From NCBI GenBank assembly GCA_050012675.1, contig JBEKGS010000004.1, forward strand, positions 95,577 through 159,576: a DNA stretch of 64,000 nucleotides, read 5' to 3'. The DNA is from Fen-455 sp050012675 (GTDB lineage Bacteria > Actinomycetota > Acidimicrobiia > Acidimicrobiales > Bog-793). Positions 52,380 to 61,346 of the stretch are shown piece after piece (position 1 is the stretch's first letter; each line of letters opens with the position of its first letter). Under the pieces are notes generated by a model. It was given only the letters and a program-made list of their open reading frames with translations, was not told where the DNA came from and did no database searches. The translations under genes and the position numbers were made by a program.

Positions 52380-53167
52380 TCGGGAACTTGCCTCACGGCG
52401 CGCTCGAAAGCGCCCTCCGGGACCGCCGAGACCGTGGGCACAAGCTGCTCATCCCCTATGTGACCGGGGGACTCGGCGCCGACTGGGTCGATGTCGTGCG
52501 GGCGATCGCCGCCGCGGGGGCAGACGCCATCGAGGTGGGGGTGCCCTTTTCGGACCCGGTCATGGACGGCCCGATCATCCAGCTGGCCTCCGCCCAGGCG
52601 ATCGCCTCCGGTGCGACGCCATCGGGGATCATCGCCGCTTTGGCCAAGGCGGACGCCGGTGTCCCACTGGCCGTCATGACCTACTACAACATCGTTCTCA
52701 GGGCGGGCCACCGCCGGATGGCCAGGACTCTCGCAGATGCGGGCGTGTCCGGCGCCATCGTGCCGGACCTTCCTTTGGACGAGCTGGACGGCTGGGGGGA
52801 ACAAGCCGACGAGGCCGGCGTCGCGACGGTGCTGCTGGTGGCGCCCACCACCCCCGAGGCGCGGCTCAAGGCCATCTGCGCCCGGTCACGGGGTTTCGTG
52901 TACGGCGTCGGCGTCATGGGGGTGACGGGCGAGAGGGAGTCGGTGGGGTCGAGCGCGCTCGAGGTGGCGGCGCGCTGCAAGCAGGAGAGCGACACCCCGG
53001 TGCTCATCGGCGTGGGGATATCGACTCCGCAACAGGCTCGCGAGGTCGTGGCAGTGGCCGACGGCGTAGTGGTGGGCTCGGCACTCGTCCACCGGCTCCT
53101 CGAAGGTGCCGGCCCGGACGGGGCGGCGGAATTCGTCGCTGGGATCCGGGCGGCCATCGGCCCCTGA
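52376..53167 (+). CDS. trpA: Tryptophan synthase alpha chain
   Basis: 263 residues. PYVTGG, EVGVPFSDPVMDGPIIQ (catalytic Glu and Asp), YYNIV and VGVGISTPQQ are present. Cleaves IGP to indole for TrpB. GTG 52376 overlaps trpB by 4 nt. Last gene of the trp unit; a palindrome at 53239 follows. Confidence 0.96.
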   Translation: MIGNLPHGALESALRDRRDRGHKLLIPYVTGGLGADWVDVVRAIAAAGADAIEVGVPFSDPVMDGPIIQLASAQAIASGATPSGIIAALAKADAGVPLAVMTYYNIVLRAGHRRMARTLADAGVSGAIVPDLPLDELDGWGEQADEAGVATVLLVAPTTPEARLKAICARSRGFVYGVGVMGVTGERESVGSSALEVAARCKQESDTPVLIGVGISTPQQAREVVAVADGVVVGSALVHRLLEGAGPDGAAEFVAGIRAAIGP

Positions 53168-53238
53168 CGGCCCGCGCCGGCGGACTTTTGTCGAGGAAAC
53201 TGCAAAGCCTTATGAATGGCGGTGTTTCGTGGCTCTGA

Positions 53239-53256
53239 GACGGCCTCGAGGCCGTC
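53239..53256. terminator. 18-bp palindrome after trpA
   Basis: GACGGCCTCGAGGCCGTC is fully self-complementary. It lies in the 149-nt gap after trpA and before the second ABC exporter, and probably is the trp terminator. No T-run. Confidence 0.45.
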
Positions 53257-53316
53257 CGGTAAGGCAATTCGGTGCCCCTGCGTCACCTGGGGTGAAAATT
53301 GTGGTTTGATCGTTAG

Positions 53317-54381
53317 GTGAGCGCGGCGGCCCTCGCGACCGAGCCGGTCGTACATGCTGTGGAGCGGGGGAGCGAGTGCTACGCCGTTTCCACGCTCGGC
53401 CTGACGAAGCGCTTCGGCAAGCGTCTGGCGGTAGACGGCCTCGACCTGCGCATTCCCGCCGGCTCCATCACCGGGTTCGTCGGCCCCAACGGGGCCGGCA
53501 AGACCACGACCATCAGGATGCTGCTCGGTCTGATACGCCCCAGTGCCGGGAGCGGCACCGTGCTCGGGCATCCGCTCGGCAATGCCCGTGCATATCTGTG
53601 CCGCGTGGGCGCCCTCATCGAAGGGCCGACGTTCTACCCGGCTTTGTCGGGGCGCGAGAACCTCATGGTGCTCGTGCGCCTCGGGGGCATCTCGACCAAG
53701 AGGGTGGACGTGGTCCTCGAGCGCGTCGGGCTCGGCTCGCGTGGTCTCGACCCGTTCCGTACCTATTCGCTCGGCATGCGCCAGCGCCTGGGCATTGCTG
53801 CGGCCCTGCTTCCCCGCCCGGAGCTGCTCGTGCTCGACGAGCCCACGAACGGTCTTGATCCCCACGGCATCGCCGAGATCCGGGCCATGCTGCGCTCGTT
53901 CGCCGACGACGGCATGACGGTGTTCGTGTCCTCGCACCTGCTCGCCGAGATCCAACAGATCTGCGAGCACCTCGTGGTCATCGAGGCCGGGCGGCTCATC
54001 TTCCAAGGAGGGGTCGAGGAGCTGCTCGCTGCCCGCGCTCCCGAGCTGATCGTGCGCACGGAGTCCTATGAGGACGCGAGACGCCTCTTGAGGCTGTTGA
54101 CCAGGATCGGGCGCAGCGCCCGCATGACCGGCGACGATGACGCCAGGACGATCGAGATAGGCGCCGACGGCGCTTTCGCCGGCGACCTGAACCGTCTCGC
54201 CATGGCGGACGGCATCACGCTCGTGCATCTCGCCGAGCGGCGTTCGACTCTCGAGGAGGCTTTCTTCGAGATCACCCGGAACCGTGGTCCGCTGACTCCC
54301 GGCAACCGCTGCGCTCCAGGAGCGGCCGGGGACCCTGATCGCTCCTCGAGCGCCCGCCCGCCAGGGGCGGCACGGCCATGA
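53317..54381 (+). CDS. ABC exporter ATP-binding protein (BcrA/NatA-like)
   Basis: 354 residues. GPNGAGKTTTIRMLLGL, YSLGMRQRLGIA (signature), LLVLDEPTNGLDPHG, FVSSHLLAEIQQIC. The SLGMxQRLG form is common in bacitracin/lantibiotic-type exporters. The last 45 residues are Pro/Arg-rich. GTG 53317 has TTTGAT 6 nt before it (weak -10). Overlaps the permease by 4 nt. Confidence 0.9.
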   Translation: MSAAALATEPVVHAVERGSECYAVSTLGLTKRFGKRLAVDGLDLRIPAGSITGFVGPNGAGKTTTIRMLLGLIRPSAGSGTVLGHPLGNARAYLCRVGALIEGPTFYPALSGRENLMVLVRLGGISTKRVDVVLERVGLGSRGLDPFRTYSLGMRQRLGIAAALLPRPELLVLDEPTNGLDPHGIAEIRAMLRSFADDGMTVFVSSHLLAEIQQICEHLVVIEAGRLIFQGGVEELLAARAPELIVRTESYEDARRLLRLLTRIGRSARMTGDDDARTIEIGADGAFAGDLNRLAMADGITLVHLAERRSTLEEAFFEITRNRGPLTPGNRCAPGAAGDPDRSSSARPPGAARP

Positions 54382-55163
54382 TCTGGAGGGCCTTCGCGAG
54401 CGAATGGGTCAAGATGCGCCGCAGGCGCCTTTGGTACGGGAGTTACGGAGCGATCGCGGCCGTGGTCGTGCTGACGACCATCGTGACCATCGCCGGGGCC
54501 CTGCACCATCCGGACTCTCACGGTGATCTGACTCTTGCCCAGCTGGCCCACGCGTCGGGCCTCAGCCAGGGGCTCACCCAGTCGGGGGTGCTGCTCGGTG
54601 CCGTCTCGTTCTCCATTGCGGCGTTCCAGTTCGGCGGCGAGTTCGCCCACGGGACGCTGCGCAATCTCCTCGTTCGCCAGCCACGTCGCAGCACCCTCAT
54701 GGCCGGAAAGTGCCTGGCCGTGCTCACCTTCCTCATCGGCGCCGTCGTGGCGGCGACGATCGTGGCCGTCTGTGCCGCGTTCGTGATGGCGCACCTGCGA
54801 GGCATCTCCACGGGGGCATGGACCTCCGGCGCCGGGATGGCCGACCTCGGGACTCTGCTCGGCGACCTGACCATTTCGGCCTGCGGCTTTGCGATCATCG
54901 GGATGATCGCCGGCGTGCTGCTGCGTTCGTCGGTCATTGCCATCGCGGCCGGCCTCGCCGTCTTGTTGCCCTTGGAGACGATCCTCACGGACGCGATCCC
55001 GGGAATGGCGCGTTGGCTGCCGGCGCAGCTGCTCGAGGCGATAGCCCAGGGAGGCTCGAGCACAGCCCATTTCGGGGCCGCATTGACGACGGTTTCGGCC
55101 TACCTGCTCGGGGCGGTCATGATCGCTGTGCTCGTCTTCGTCCGCCAGGATGTGACCGCCTGA
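54378..55163 (+). CDS. ABC-2 family exporter permease
   Basis: 261 residues, about six membrane segments with a basic N-terminus (FASEWVKMRRRRLWYGSYG) typical of BcrB/NatB-like permeases: GEFAHGTLRNLLVRQPRRSTL. Pairs with the preceding ATPase. Substrate unknown. Confidence 0.85.
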   Translation: MIWRAFASEWVKMRRRRLWYGSYGAIAAVVVLTTIVTIAGALHHPDSHGDLTLAQLAHASGLSQGLTQSGVLLGAVSFSIAAFQFGGEFAHGTLRNLLVRQPRRSTLMAGKCLAVLTFLIGAVVAATIVAVCAAFVMAHLRGISTGAWTSGAGMADLGTLLGDLTISACGFAIIGMIAGVLLRSSVIAIAAGLAVLLPLETILTDAIPGMARWLPAQLLEAIAQGGSSTAHFGAALTTVSAYLLGAVMIAVLVFVRQDVTA

Positions 55164-55243
55164 GGGCTTTTCGGCAGAGGTTTGCGCCGGTCGTCGCAGG
55201 TTCTTGGTAGTCGGCCGGTTATCCGAGGCCGTGCCGGGCCGAT

Positions 55244-55282
55244 TGCATAGATAATCTAATGACTGTATTGTCATGCTATGCA
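55244..55282. promoter_or_regulatory. ARG-box-like operator over the argC promoter and start
   Basis: The 18-mer AATGACTGTATTGTCATG (55258-55275) resembles ArgR/AhrC ARG boxes (TGA-T....TCA halves) and is flanked by TGCATAG (55244-55250) and CTATGCA (55276-55282), a second inverted repeat. TATTGT at 55266-55271 is 6 nt before ATG 55278, so the operator covers the -10 and the start of a leaderless transcript. ArgR is encoded within the same operon. Confidence 0.6.
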
Positions 55283-56291
55283 GATCGGAGTGGTGGGGGC
55301 GTCGGGATACCTGGGAGCCGAGCTGCTTCGTCTCTTGGCGGGCCATCCGGCCCTCAAGGTCGCGGTGGTGCAGGCTGACAGCTCAGCAGGTGCAAGGGTT
55401 TCCGATCTGTATCCGAACCTGGCCCCTTTCTATGGCGAGCTGGTGTTCTCCCCGCTCGATGCCGGCGGGCTCGGCGGACTCGACGCCGTGTTCATCGCCC
55501 TTCCCTCCGGCCGCTCCCAGGACTTCGTCCCGACCTTGGCGGGGACCATCCCGCTCGTCGTCGACCTGGGCGGTGACTTCCGTCTCAAGGACGCGTCGCT
55601 GTACCCGATCTGGTACGGCTTTGAGCACCGGGTGCCCGAGTTGCTGGGCCGGTTCGTCTATGGGCTGCCCGAATTGTTCCGCCCCGAGCTCGTGGGCGCG
55701 AGTCTCATAGCGGCGCCGGGTTGTTATGTGACCGCGGCCGCACTGGCACTTGCACCTTTGGTGAAAGAGGGTGTTATCGAGTCGACCGGGATCGTGGTGG
55801 ACGCGGCGAGCGGGTCTTCGGGAGCCGGACGTTCACCGTCGGCGAGCTTCCACCATCCCGTCGTCAACGAGAGCTTCTCCGCCTACGGGCTCATCAACCA
55901 TCGCCACACGCCCGAGATGGAGCAGGCGATCGGGGCGCAGATCCTGTTCACGCCGCACCTCGCCCCCATGACGCGGGGCATCCTCGCCACCTGCTACGGC
56001 CGCGCCGTTGACAGTGACGCAGGATCGCGTGCCCTGGATGTGCTGGAGGCGGCCTACCGTGACGAGCCGTTCGTGCAGGTGAGCGCCGCGGCGCGATCGA
56101 CCCGAGACACCTACGGCTGCAACACCGTGCAGGTCACCGCCCGCTACGACGCGCGGACCGGCTACGTGGTCTCGCTGGCCGCGTTGGACAATCTGGTCAA
56201 AGGCGGCGCCGGGCAGGCGATCCAGGCGGCGAATCTCGCCCTGGGCCTCGAAGAGACACTCGGGCTTCCCACCGTGGGCCTGGTGCCGTGA
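55278..56291 (+). CDS. argC: N-acetyl-gamma-glutamyl-phosphate reductase
   Basis: 337 residues. NADP motif GVVGASGYLGAEL, catalytic Cys in AAPGCYVTAA, His in NHRHTPEM. Third step of arginine synthesis. ATG 55278 is set by the operator/-10 geometry and the conserved N-terminus. Overlaps argJ by 4 nt. Confidence 0.96.
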   Translation: MQIGVVGASGYLGAELLRLLAGHPALKVAVVQADSSAGARVSDLYPNLAPFYGELVFSPLDAGGLGGLDAVFIALPSGRSQDFVPTLAGTIPLVVDLGGDFRLKDASLYPIWYGFEHRVPELLGRFVYGLPELFRPELVGASLIAAPGCYVTAAALALAPLVKEGVIESTGIVVDAASGSSGAGRSPSASFHHPVVNESFSAYGLINHRHTPEMEQAIGAQILFTPHLAPMTRGILATCYGRAVDSDAGSRALDVLEAAYRDEPFVQVSAAARSTRDTYGCNTVQVTARYDARTGYVVSLAALDNLVKGGAGQAIQAANLALGLEETLGLPTVGLVP

Positions 56292-57457
56292 CGGTGCTGT
56301 CGCCACGGGGCTTCGTGGCATCGGCCACCGCCGCCGGCATCAAGCCCGAAGGCCAGCTCGACCTCGCGCTCGTCGCGACCGAGGGAGCCCGGCCGGTGCC
56401 TGCGGGCGCGGTGTTCACTACGAATCTCCTCGCGGCGGCGCCGGTGCAGGTGAGCCGCGCCCATCTGACCGGGAGCGGTGGTTTGTCGGCAGGCGTCATC
56501 TTGAACAGCGGCTGCGCGAATTCGGCCACGGGAGAACAGGGCCGGCTCACCGCGGAGCTGACCTGTCGACTCGCAGCCCGCGCCCTCGGGGTTGGTCCCG
56601 AGCACTTCCTCGTGTGCTCGACAGGGACGATCGGCACCCGTCTTGACGCCGAGCGGATCGAAGCGGCGCTGCCGAGGTTGATCGACGCCCGAGGCTCGTC
56701 GCCGGATCATGCAGCGGCTGCGGCAAAAGCGATCCTCACGACGGACACGAGGACGAAGGAGGTCGTTGTCGAGGCGAACGGCTTTGTCGTCGGTGGCATG
56801 GCCAAGGGCGCCGCCATGCTCGCGCCCAACATGGCGACGATGCTGGCGGTCCTGACAACCGACGCCTCGGCGTCGCCTGAGGCGCTGCAGGCGGCTCTTT
56901 TTGGGGCTGTGGGGCACTCGTTCAACGAGATGACGGTGGACGGCTGCACTTCGACCAACGACTCGGTGATCGTTCTCGCGAGTGGCCTCGGTGCAAAGGT
57001 GCAGGGCGGCGAACTCGAGGAGGCGCTCACGGCGGCCTGCTCCCATCTGGCCTCGCAGATGGTCGTCGACGCCGAGGGCGGGACGAAGGTCGTCCGCGTC
57101 CGCGTCGTCGGGGCGGCCGACGAGGAATCGGCACGGCGAGCAGCCCGGCGCGTCGCCGAGAGCCAGCTCGTCAAGAGCTCCTGGTACGGGGAGGACCCGA
57201 ACTGGGGCCGGGTCCTGAGCGAGCTCGGGTCGGCGGGGACGCCGTTCGACCCCGATCGGGTCTCGGTCTCCTACGGCGCGGTGACGGTGTGCGTGCACGG
57301 CGTGGCGACCGCCCACGACAGGGACGCACTGGCAAAGGTGCTCGCGGCCCGGCAGTTCGAGGTCACCTGCGACCTCGGCCTCGGCGAAGGCTCGGCCACG
57401 GTGCTCAGCGCCGATCTCACGCCGAGCTACGTCGAGCTCAACAAGGGGCTCTCGTGA
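56288..57457 (+). CDS. argJ: Glutamate N-acetyltransferase ArgJ
   Basis: 389 residues. The autoproteolysis region KGAAMLAPNMATMLAVLTTD places the new N-terminal Thr after NMA. ArgJ recycles the acetyl group from N-acetylornithine and may also act as an NAGS; the window has no argA. Overlaps argC and argB by 4 nt each. Confidence 0.96.
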   Translation: MTVLSPRGFVASATAAGIKPEGQLDLALVATEGARPVPAGAVFTTNLLAAAPVQVSRAHLTGSGGLSAGVILNSGCANSATGEQGRLTAELTCRLAARALGVGPEHFLVCSTGTIGTRLDAERIEAALPRLIDARGSSPDHAAAAAKAILTTDTRTKEVVVEANGFVVGGMAKGAAMLAPNMATMLAVLTTDASASPEALQAALFGAVGHSFNEMTVDGCTSTNDSVIVLASGLGAKVQGGELEEALTAACSHLASQMVVDAEGGTKVVRVRVVGAADEESARRAARRVAESQLVKSSWYGEDPNWGRVLSELGSAGTPFDPDRVSVSYGAVTVCVHGVATAHDRDALAKVLAARQFEVTCDLGLGEGSATVLSADLTPSYVELNKGLS

Positions 57458-58392
57458 GCGCGCTCGAGCTGCCCGCAGAGCTGAAGGCGGCCGTGCTCTG
57501 CGACGCCCTCCCTTATATCAGGCGCTTTTCCGGCCGGACCGTCGTCGTCAAGTACGGCGGGAACGCCTTGGCGGCCGCGGAGAGCACCGGGGAGCCCGGC
57601 CCTCGAGCGGACGGCCGCGAGCGGGCCGAGGACGCCGCCGACTCCGAGACACAGGCCTTGAGGCGCTTTGCCGAGGACGTCGTGTTGCTGCTCTCGATCG
57701 GGATCCTTCCTGTTGTCGTCCACGGCGGGGGCCCGCAGATCGGCTCGCTCATGAAGCGTCTCGGCAAGGTGCCCGAGTTCCGCGACGGGCTTCGGGTGAC
57801 CGACGCGGAGACGCTCGAGATCGCGAGGATGGTGCTCGTCGGCAAGGTGAACCGGGACATCGTCGGCATGATCAACGTGCACGGCCCACTCGCGGTCGGG
57901 CTCTCCGGCGAGGATGCCGGGCTCATCACCGCCACGCCGCGCGATCCCGAGCTCGGCTATGTGGGCGACGTCCTCGCCATCGACCCCTCCATTGTCCATC
58001 GGCTCCTCGCCGAAGGCCTGGTGCCGGTGATAGCCACGATCGGTTCGGACCAGGCAGGCCAGGCCTACAACATCAACGCCGACACGGTGGCCGGAGTGAT
58101 CGCGGAGAGCCTCGGAGCGGAGAAGCTCGTCTTCTTGACAGACGTGGAGGGCATCCGCGCGAGTGCGGACGATCCGCGGACACTTGTCCACCGGCTGAAC
58201 GCCGACGAGCTGGAGGCGATGGTGGCCTCGGCACAGGTGGCCGAGGGCATGGTGCCCAAGGCGAAGGCTTGCGCCCACGCGGTCCGTCATGGGGTGGGCG
58301 CAGCCCATGTGCTCGACGGGAGGGTCACCCACGCGATCCTGCTCGAGCTGCTCACGAGCGAAGGCGTGGGGACGATGGTGGTCGAGCGGTGA
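57454..58392 (+). CDS. argB: Acetylglutamate kinase
   Basis: 312 residues. VVKYGGNA, VVHGGGPQI, FRDGLRVTD and NINADTVAG are intact. A 25-residue Ala/Glu/Arg-rich insertion (about 45-70) follows the first motif and looks disordered. GTG 57454. Confidence 0.95.
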   Translation: MSALELPAELKAAVLCDALPYIRRFSGRTVVVKYGGNALAAAESTGEPGPRADGRERAEDAADSETQALRRFAEDVVLLLSIGILPVVVHGGGPQIGSLMKRLGKVPEFRDGLRVTDAETLEIARMVLVGKVNRDIVGMINVHGPLAVGLSGEDAGLITATPRDPELGYVGDVLAIDPSIVHRLLAEGLVPVIATIGSDQAGQAYNINADTVAGVIAESLGAEKLVFLTDVEGIRASADDPRTLVHRLNADELEAMVASAQVAEGMVPKAKACAHAVRHGVGAAHVLDGRVTHAILLELLTSEGVGTMVVER

Positions 58393-59600
58393 CCGCCGAA
58401 CCGGCTTCGCCGACGTTGATGGCGACGTACTCGCCGGCACCGGTCCGCTTCGTTTCCGGGCGGGGGACCGAGCTGTTCGACGACGGTGGCCGCAGGTATC
58501 TCGACTTCCTGGCCGGGATCGCCGTCGTGTCGTTGGGCCACGCCAACGAGCGTGTCGCCGACGCGATCAGCCGCCAGGCGGGGCGGCTCGTGCACGTGTC
58601 GAACCTGTTCCACAACGAGCTCAACGAACACCTGGCTCAGGACCTCGACCGGCTCGTGGGCGACGGCTCGCCGGCAGGGGGCCGGGTGTTCTTCGCCAAC
58701 TCCGGTGCGGAGGCCAACGAGTGCGCCATCAAGCTCGCCCGGCGGGTCGGTGGCCCGGAGCGCTACGCCGTCGTATCAGCCCTCGGATCTTTCCACGGGC
58801 GCACGCTCGCGACCCTGGCCGCGACTGGTCAACCAAAAAAGCACGAAGCTTTCCGACCGCTTCCGGAAGGCTTCAGACACGTCGCCTACGGCGACGTCGC
58901 CGCCCTCGAAAAGGCCGTCGCGTCGCCGGGCGTCGCCGCCGTTCTTCTCGAGGCCATTCAAGGAGAGTCAGGAGTCGTGGTCCCGCCCGACGGCTATCTC
59001 GCCGCGGTCCGGCGCCTCTGCGATGAACGGGGGATCCTCCTCGTGCTCGACGAGATCCAGACCGGGCTCGGTCGTACGGGACGCTGGTTCGCATTCCAGC
59101 ACGAGGCGATACGCCCCGATGTCGTCACAGTCGCCAAGTCGCTCGGCAACGGCATGCCCATCGGCGCTTGCTGGGCCCGAGGCGATGTCGCCGCTTCGTT
59201 CGTCGCCGGCGATCATGGCAGCACCTTCGGCGGTCAACCGCTCGCCTGCGCAGCGGCGATCGCAACTCTCGCCGAACTGCAGGCGATCGACGCCCCTCGG
59301 CGCGCGCAGGAGATCGGCGCCTACCTGGCTCAACGACTCGCAGCCCTCGCCGGTGTCGCCTCGGTCAGGGGAAAGGGCCTACTGCTCGCCACGGTGCTTG
59401 AACCGGGGCTTGACGCGGGGGAGGTCACGAGCTCGGCACTGCGCCTGGGCCTTGTCGTGAACGCTCCGGCGCCCGAGGTGATCCGCCTGGCGCCGCCTCT
59501 GACGGTCACGACCGCCGAGGTGGACGAGGCCGTCGAGATGCTCGGTGCGGCACTGGTGTCGGTGCGAAGCGCAGAGACAGGACGAGGTGGCGCAAAGTGA
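58389..59600 (+). CDS. argD: Acetylornithine aminotransferase
   Basis: 403 residues. FANSGAEANECAIKLAR, LVLDEIQTGLGRTGR and the PLP lysine in VAKSLGNGMPIGA are present. It makes N-acetylornithine. GTG 58389. Overlaps argB and argR by 4 nt. argF does not follow, unlike most actinobacterial clusters. Confidence 0.95.
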   Translation: MTAEPASPTLMATYSPAPVRFVSGRGTELFDDGGRRYLDFLAGIAVVSLGHANERVADAISRQAGRLVHVSNLFHNELNEHLAQDLDRLVGDGSPAGGRVFFANSGAEANECAIKLARRVGGPERYAVVSALGSFHGRTLATLAATGQPKKHEAFRPLPEGFRHVAYGDVAALEKAVASPGVAAVLLEAIQGESGVVVPPDGYLAAVRRLCDERGILLVLDEIQTGLGRTGRWFAFQHEAIRPDVVTVAKSLGNGMPIGACWARGDVAASFVAGDHGSTFGGQPLACAAAIATLAELQAIDAPRRAQEIGAYLAQRLAALAGVASVRGKGLLLATVLEPGLDAGEVTSSALRLGLVVNAPAPEVIRLAPPLTVTTAEVDEAVEMLGAALVSVRSAETGRGGAK

Positions 59601-60082
59601 CAAACGCGAGGCCCACCAAACATCGGCGCCAGCATCTCGTGATTCGCCTCTTGGCCGACAACGAGATCTCGAGCCAGGAGCAGCTGGTTGAGCTGCTCGG
59701 CCGCGAGGGCATTGCTGCCACCCAGGCGACGGTCTCGCGCGACCTCGAGGAGATCGGCGCGTTGAAGGTGCGGGTCCCGGGCCTCGACCGGTTGGTCTAC
59801 GCCGTGCCGGAGCTCCCGAGGGACCAGATTGCTCCTCTCGACCATCTGCGACGCGTACTCGGAGAGTGGGTCGTGGACATGGCCGCATCGGGGAACCTCG
59901 TCGTGCTTCGCACGCCGCCAGGGTCGGCTCACGTCGTGGCTTCGGCCCTCGACCGGGCCGGCCTCGACGGAGCCATCGGCACGGTCGCCGGGGATGACAC
60001 CGTCTTGGTCGTGGCGGCTGAGCAACTCGGGGGGGAGGCGCTTTGCCAGCGTCTCGAGCAGATAACAGGAGCCCGGTCCTGA
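59597..60082 (+). CDS. argR: Arginine repressor
   Basis: 161 residues. N-terminal winged helix with SQEQLVELLGREGI and TQATVSRDLEEIGALK; C-terminal arginine-binding hexamerisation domain with GTVAGDDTVLVVA. It should bind the ARG-box-like site at 55258 and so control its own operon. GTG 59597. Confidence 0.95.
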   Translation: MTNARPTKHRRQHLVIRLLADNEISSQEQLVELLGREGIAATQATVSRDLEEIGALKVRVPGLDRLVYAVPELPRDQIAPLDHLRRVLGEWVVDMAASGNLVVLRTPPGSAHVVASALDRAGLDGAIGTVAGDDTVLVVAAEQLGGEALCQRLEQITGARS

Positions 60083-60099
60083 GCGACCGCAGGTACCCC

Positions 60100-60130
60100 T
60101 CGCCGGCGGCTCCGCAAGCGAATCCGGCGA
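60100..60130 (+). repeat. Inverted repeat between argR and argG
   Basis: TCGCCGG and CCGGCGA with a 17-nt loop form a possible hairpin in the 70-nt gap. It may tune argG expression or be chance in GC-rich DNA. Confidence 0.35.
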
Positions 60131-60152
60131 AATCTAGAGAGGTAGGGATGAA

Positions 60153-61346
60153 GTGAAAAAGCGAGTGGCGCTTGCTTATTCGGGCGGCCTCGATACCTCG
60201 GTGGCTGTGGGCTGGCTGGGTGCCGAGCTCGGCTACGAGGTGATCGCGGTGGCCGTCGACGTCGGCCAGGACGTCGACTTCGCCGCCTTGCGCAAGCGGG
60301 CGATCGCGGCGGGAGCCGTCGAGGTCGAGGTGGTTGACGCACGCGAGGAGCTGCTGGCGGACTTCGCCGTGCCTTCACTGGCCGCGAACGCCCTGTACGA
60401 GGGCCGCTATCCACTCGTCTCGGCCTTGTCGCGTCCGGTCATCGTGCGCCATCTCGTCGCCGCCGCGCGCCGCCACGACGCGTCAGCTGTGGCGCATGGT
60501 GCAACCGGGAAAGGAAACGACCAGGTCCGCTTCGAAGTAGGGGCGCGAGCGCTCGCGCCGGATCTGGAGATGCTGGCACCGGTGCGCGTCTGGGGGATGA
60601 GCCGCGAGGAGACCATCGACTACGCCGCCCGCCACGACATCACGGTCACAGTGAGCAAGGACAGGATCTACTCGATCGATTCGAACCTGTGGGGCAGGGC
60701 GATCGAGTGCGGCGTCCTCGAGGACCCGTGGGTCGCGCCGCCGGAGGACGTGTTCGCCCTCACCGTGCCGGTGGCGACGGAGCCTGTCGAGGTGACGGTG
60801 GGCTTCGACAAGGGGGTGCCGGTCTCCCTCGACGGGGTCACGCGCGGCCTCGTCGAGCTCGTGAGCGAGATTGGCCGGGTGGCCGGGTCTGTCGGCTTCG
60901 GTCGCGTCGACATGGTGGAGGGACGGCGTGTCGGCATCAAAAGCCGCGAGATCTACGAGTGTCCCGGTGCGCTCGCACTTATCATGGCGCACGCCGACCT
61001 GGAAGGACTCACCCTGGAGCATGACGTCGCCCACGAGAAGGCGCGCCTCGAGCCGCGATTCGCCGAGCTCGTCTACGACGGCATGTGGTTCTCGCCGCTT
61101 CGCGAAGCACTGTCCGCCTTCATGACCTCCACCCAGCGATGCGTGACGGGCGAGGTCCGGCTCCGCTTCAGCCCGGGAGGTGGCGCCGAAGTTGTCGGAC
61201 GCCGCAGCCCGCTGGGTCTTTACGTCTACGACCTCGCGACCTATGACACGGCCGACGCCTTCCATCACGAGGATGCTGAAGGGTTCGTTCGCCTGTTCGG
61301 CCTCGGCATCCAGACCTGGTCGGCTCGCCAGGGAGGCGCCGGGTGA
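60153..61346 (+). CDS. argG: Argininosuccinate synthase
   Basis: 397 residues. ATP motif AYSGGLDTSVAVGWL and HGATGKGNDQVRFE. Joins citrulline and aspartate. GTG 60153 after GAGAGGTAGGG. Overlaps argH by 4 nt. Confidence 0.96.
   Translation: MKKRVALAYSGGLDTSVAVGWLGAELGYEVIAVAVDVGQDVDFAALRKRAIAAGAVEVEVVDAREELLADFAVPSLAANALYEGRYPLVSALSRPVIVRHLVAAARRHDASAVAHGATGKGNDQVRFEVGARALAPDLEMLAPVRVWGMSREETIDYAARHDITVTVSKDRIYSIDSNLWGRAIECGVLEDPWVAPPEDVFALTVPVATEPVEVTVGFDKGVPVSLDGVTRGLVELVSEIGRVAGSVGFGRVDMVEGRRVGIKSREIYECPGALALIMAHADLEGLTLEHDVAHEKARLEPRFAELVYDGMWFSPLREALSAFMTSTQRCVTGEVRLRFSPGGGAEVVGRRSPLGLYVYDLATYDTADAFHHEDAEGFVRLFGLGIQTWSARQGGAG

Noticed and set aside
60150..60155. ATG at 60148 as argG start
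   Set aside because: It is followed after one codon by TGA; GTG 60153 gives the conserved N-terminus KKRVALAYSGGLDTS.
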